A model generated the notes under the pieces. The model saw nothing but the letters and a program-made list of their open reading frames with translations, searched no databases and was not told the origin of the DNA. The translations under genes and the position numbers were made by a program. From Alphaproteobacteria bacterium (GTDB taxonomy: Bacteria; Pseudomonadota; Alphaproteobacteria; UBA7887): DNA of 15,152 nucleotides. Shown piece by piece: positions 12,871 to 15,152 of the stretch (position 1 is the first letter of the stretch; each line of letters starts with the position of its first letter). The stretch spans positions 1-15,152 of the forward strand of contig JANQOH010000392.1 of NCBI GenBank assembly GCA_028289725.1. Direction: 5' to 3'.

Positions 12871-13296
12871 ATGAAATGTACCCAGTTTTATCCCGTCATC
12901 ATGACCGGTGACGTCGCGCGCACGGCGCGCTTTTACCAAGATCACTTCCGGTTTCAGCCGGCCTTCGAAAGCGATTGGTATGTCCATCTGCAGTCGTCAG
13001 AAGACGAGTCGGTCAATATCGCGATCCTAGACGGCGACCATGAAACGGTTCCGGAATCGGCGCGCGGCCGCGTCGCCGGCCTGCTGATCAATTTTGAAGT
13101 CGAGGATGTCGACGCGGAATTCGAACGCGCGAAATCCGGTGGCCTGCCGATCCTATTGGCGCTCAAGGACGAACCCTTCGGACAGCGTCACTTCATCACC
13201 CAGGATCCGAACGGCGTGTTGATCGACGTCATCAAACCGATCCCGCCCGCCGCGGAATTTGTGGAGCAATTCGCTACCGAACACGCAAAAGCGTAA
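12871..13296 (+). CDS. Single-domain VOC protein under TetR control
   Basis: A 141-aa protein, started at the ATG preceded by GAGGCGGA; an in-frame ATG at 12796 would place the operators inside the gene. It is one VOC module: MKCTQFYPVIMTGDVARTARFYQDHF at the start, VAGLLINFEVEDVDAEFERAKSGG in the middle, and DEPFGQRHFITQDPNGVLIDVIKP at the end. The Gln-Arg-His-Phe block and DPNGVLIDV are typical of glyoxalase/bleomycin/dioxygenase-like proteins. Two modules are needed per active site, so it should work as a dimer. Divergence from a TetR gene suggests induction by a small molecule, perhaps the one it binds or modifies. The substrate is unknown. Confidence 0.88.
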   Translation: MKCTQFYPVIMTGDVARTARFYQDHFRFQPAFESDWYVHLQSSEDESVNIAILDGDHETVPESARGRVAGLLINFEVEDVDAEFERAKSGGLPILLALKDEPFGQRHFITQDPNGVLIDVIKPIPPAAEFVEQFATEHAKA

Positions 13297-13340
13297 AACG
13301 AAGTGCCGTTCTGAGCAAAGCGGCTTTCATCCAATAGGTC

Positions 13341-13368
13341 CGAGGCCACGCGCAAACGCGTGGCCTCG
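13341..13368. terminator. Strong 12-bp hairpin between convergent genes
   Basis: CGAGGCCACGCG, loop CAAA, CGCGTGGCCTCG form a perfect 12-bp stem. It is 45 bp after the VOC stop and 33 bp before the end of the convergent spondin-domain gene. No T tract follows on either strand, so it may act as a weak bidirectional terminator or as an RNA 3'-end stabiliser. Confidence 0.55.
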
Positions 13369-13401
13369 CCAACACAATCCACAGAAATCCGGATCGATGG
13401 T

Positions 13402-14283
13402 TCAGCCGACCGGCTGGATCGTCACTTTCAAAACACGCTCGGGCGCCGGATAGCTGAAGCCGTCATCGGGCGCGCGCACCGGCAATTCCTCGTCGATGCC
13501 GGTGTTGAGACCGGATTGATTGCGCCCAACATTCGGCCCGGTTTTCGGATCTTCGTTGATCTCGGTCCCGGCATCAAAGACGCCGAGCGCCGCCGATACG
13601 TCGCCGCTGATCGGCTCGCCGTCCGCACCGAACAAAGCGATGCGGCCGTCGCCCGGTCCGTAAATGATGTCGTTCGACTGCATCAACATGGTCGCGAACG
13701 ACAGGTTTTCGCCGGGATTGGCGGTCACACGGAACTCGTAGACCACGCCCGGCCACAATTCGGCGTCGGTGTCCTGGCCGACCGGCTTATAGAAGATGCC
13801 CGACTCGACGACGTCGGGATGGCGCTCCAAATAGGGCTGCATCGGCCGCACATTGCCGTCTTCCGCCAAAGCCTCCAATCCGCTAACGAATGGCGTGTGC
13901 GCCCCGGGCTGGTAAACCGGCCAGCCGGCCGCATGCACCGCGTAGACACCGTGCGAAAACCCGGCGGCCTGGCTGCTGCCGTCGGAATAGATCATGGCGT
14001 CAAACGGCGAAATATTCTCGATGCGCACAACGAACTCCGTGCTGCCGGTGCGCGAGCGCATCACTTCCTGGTCGCGCATCCAAGGCTCCTGCGGCGCCGG
14101 CGCTTCGGTCGCGCTTTGTTGATTCTGCCCGCGCGCCGCCGAACCAGGACCATGATAGGTGTTCGATTGCCGCGCGCCGACCGCCGGTTCGCTCTGCCGG
14201 ATTTGCAGCGGCATGGCGAACACGCTGGACACCGCGACCGCCAGCCCCGCCGCCGCCGCGGTGATGAAAAATGCCGGTTTCAT
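13402..14283 (-). CDS. Exported spondin-domain protein
   Basis: A 293-aa protein with a signal peptide (residues 1-23, cleavage after V-F-A) and a moderate ribosome site (GAGG). A low-complexity Gln/Ala/Pro region (25-70) precedes a bacterial spondin-N-like domain: STEFVVRIENISPFDAMIYSDGS at about 80-102, FSHGVYAVH, LEALAEDGN, then VVYEFRVTANPGENLSFATMLMQSNDIIYG, RIALFGADGEPISGDV and FDAGTEINEDPKTGPNVG. The last block, with acidic and Asn residues, matches the calcium-binding edge of this family. Such proteins are secreted or periplasmic in bacteria and of unknown role. It is divergent from the NTF2-like gene. Confidence 0.85.
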   Translation of the reverse strand: MKPAFFITAAAAGLAVAVSSVFAMPLQIRQSEPAVGARQSNTYHGPGSAARGQNQQSATEAPAPQEPWMRDQEVMRSRTGSTEFVVRIENISPFDAMIYSDGSSQAAGFSHGVYAVHAAGWPVYQPGAHTPFVSGLEALAEDGNVRPMQPYLERHPDVVESGIFYKPVGQDTDAELWPGVVYEFRVTANPGENLSFATMLMQSNDIIYGPGDGRIALFGADGEPISGDVSAALGVFDAGTEINEDPKTGPNVGRNQSGLNTGIDEELPVRAPDDGFSYPAPERVLKVTIQPVG

Positions 14284-14333
14284 TTTGAAAGCCTCATTGC
14301 CTTTTTGTCATCGCTGGTGGTTGGATGCGGCGG

Positions 14334-14355
14334 GCGTCCGGAAGGTTACGGACGC
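14334..14355. other. Hairpin between the divergent spondin and NTF2-like genes
   Basis: GCGTCCG (14334-14340) and CGGACGC (14349-14355) form a perfect 7-bp inverted repeat with an 8-nt loop, 47 bp upstream of the NTF2-like start codon. It may be an operator or a leader hairpin; no known binding motif is recognised. Confidence 0.35.
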
Positions 14356-14402
14356 GCTCCGACGCCAAAGGCGGACCTGATCACCCTCACCTCGACATAG
14401 CC

Positions 14403-14795
14403 ATGACCAAACACCCCATCGAAGCGTTGATCGACACCGCCGATACCGCCATCAATGAAGAAGATTGGGACACGCTCCGCGCGATTTACGCTGAGGATGC
14501 GGTGCTCGTTGTTCAGCCCGGCCGGAACGCAGTGGGCCGCGACCAGATCATGACGGCGTGCCGGGCGATCGCGGACTATTTCGGCCACTCGCTGGACGTC
14601 CAACAGAAGGGCATGACCATTCTCGAGTCCGGTGACACGGCGCTGGTTCTCGCCAACACCCGCGTCGCCTCGGACAACACCGAGGCCGAGGACCGCAAGG
14701 CGACCTATGTATTCAAAAAGCACCCGACCGAAGGGTGGCAGTGCGTGATCGACAATTCCTATGGCCACGATCTGGTCGCGGCGGAGACGCGCTAA
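14403..14795 (+). CDS. NTF2/SnoaL-like (DUF4440-type) protein
   Basis: A 130-aa cytoplasmic protein with the cone-shaped NTF2-like pattern: helix IEALIDTADTAINEEDWDTLRAIYAEDAVLVVQPG, then VGRDQIMTACRAIADYFGH, strands QQKGMTILESGDTALVLANTRV, and KATYVFKKHPTEGWQCVIDNSYGHDLV at the end. The DTLRAIYAEDAVLV...G..AVGRD arrangement is typical of the SgcJ/DUF4440 group, which includes steroid-isomerase-like enzymes and many proteins without assigned activity. The frame is open upstream to 14325, but the ATG at 14403 fits the family start. Its ribosome site is weak. Confidence 0.82.
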   Translation: MTKHPIEALIDTADTAINEEDWDTLRAIYAEDAVLVVQPGRNAVGRDQIMTACRAIADYFGHSLDVQQKGMTILESGDTALVLANTRVASDNTEAEDRKATYVFKKHPTEGWQCVIDNSYGHDLVAAETR

Positions 14796-14826
14796 ACCGC
14801 ACAGAGCCTGTATTTTGCGTGCCGGA

Positions 14827-15152
14827 CTATGCCGCTTGGCGCGCCAAGAACTCGAGTATCGTGCGATTGACCAACGGCGCGTTGTCTTCGTGCATAAGGT
14901 GCGACGCGTCGGCAATCTCGGCGATCTCAGAACTTGCCAAGAGCTCATTCAGCCGGTCCGACAAATGGCGCAGAAAAGCCGGACTATGCGCGCCAACCAG
15001 TAACAATGTCGGGGCTTGAACGCCTCGGACTTCGTTGTCGGCGAGCGGCGGAAAGCCCGCGCCCAAGACCTGCGCACGGTCGGCCTTTTGATTGTCGCGC
15101 ACTTGCTGCCTACGGGCGTCGCTCAAGTTCGCAAAGCTCGCCTTGCCCAGTA
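14827..15152 (-). CDS. Alpha/beta hydrolase, C-terminal part
   Basis: The frame runs off the right edge, so only the last 107 codons or so are visible and the nucleophile elbow is missing. The visible part has the late alpha/beta-hydrolase strand and acid-loop pattern APTLLLVGAHSPAFLRHLSDRLNELL, then the catalytic-His block IADASHLMHEDNAPLVNRTILEFL. The expected acid position after the first strand reads GAHSP rather than the usual G-x-x-D/S, so the acid may lie elsewhere. It could be an esterase, epoxide hydrolase or lipase-like enzyme. It is convergent with the NTF2-like gene, 31 bp away. Confidence 0.8.
   Translation of the reverse strand, partial: LGKASFANLSDARRQQVRDNQKADRAQVLGAGFPPLADNEVRGVQAPTLLLVGAHSPAFLRHLSDRLNELLASSEIAEIADASHLMHEDNAPLVNRTILEFLARQAA

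Noticed and set aside
13360..14400. Long plus-strand open frame (346 codons) opposite the spondin-domain gene
   Set aside because: Its translation is Arg/His/Ala-rich with no recognisable motif, while the minus strand encodes a clear signal peptide and spondin-like domain. It is an antisense shadow of GC-rich coding DNA.

Overview
The window looks like chromosomal DNA of a GC-rich (roughly 60%) alphaproteobacterium. Supporting signs are a perfect CtrA-type motif (TTAA-N7-TTAA, 8864-8878), an alphaproteobacterial-style CheZ, TTG/GTG starts backed in one case by a good Shine-Dalgarno sequence, and many Sec/Tat-exported proteins. No rRNA, tRNA, CRISPR array, IS element or prophage gene was seen. 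The order cannot be fixed from this sequence.

Layout. 1-1038: C-terminal part of a di-haem (DUF1111-type) oxidoreductase, cut by the window edge. 1097-1276: entericidin-like small lipoprotein. 1413-3747 (minus): a signalling/motility block of a PAS-PAS-GGDEF diguanylate cyclase, a 56-aa membrane-like protein and a CheZ-like phosphatase. 3869-4093: DUF2158-like small protein. 4094-4763: a gene-poor 670-bp stretch with two tandem CRP-like sites, an inverted repeat and a minus-strand terminator. 4794-6233 (plus): exported SoxH-like metallo-beta-lactamase-fold hydrolase and a four-helix membrane protein. 6230-8758 (minus): probable operon of a Tat-exported Acg-like nitroreductase (possible lipoprotein), a GNAT acetyltransferase and a two-domain VOC protein.

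8759-12123 is the most interesting part. A 135-aa Sec-exported protein (plus strand) carries a double-glycine-like leader motif followed directly by an alternating Trp/Arg segment and a Ser-rich tail. It converges with a tightly coupled minus-strand pair: an exported C39-family cysteine peptidase and an exported beta-barrel protein with an excisionase/MerR-type helix-turn-helix domain just after its signal peptide. A further exported protein of unknown family lies upstream of the peptidase. A C39 peptidase beside an outer-membrane barrel recalls fapD/fapF of the Pseudomonas functional amyloid system, but the precursor does not look like FapB or FapC. The simplest model is that the precursor enters the periplasm through Sec, C39 trims the leader after the Gly-Gln-Gly motif, and the barrel exports or anchors the product. 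This is inference.

12208-13296: a TetR regulator divergent from a single-domain VOC protein, with two 17-bp palindromic operators between them. 13402-14283 (minus): exported spondin-domain protein. 14403-14795 (plus): NTF2/SnoaL-like protein. 14827-15152 (minus): C-terminal part of an alpha/beta hydrolase, cut by the window edge.
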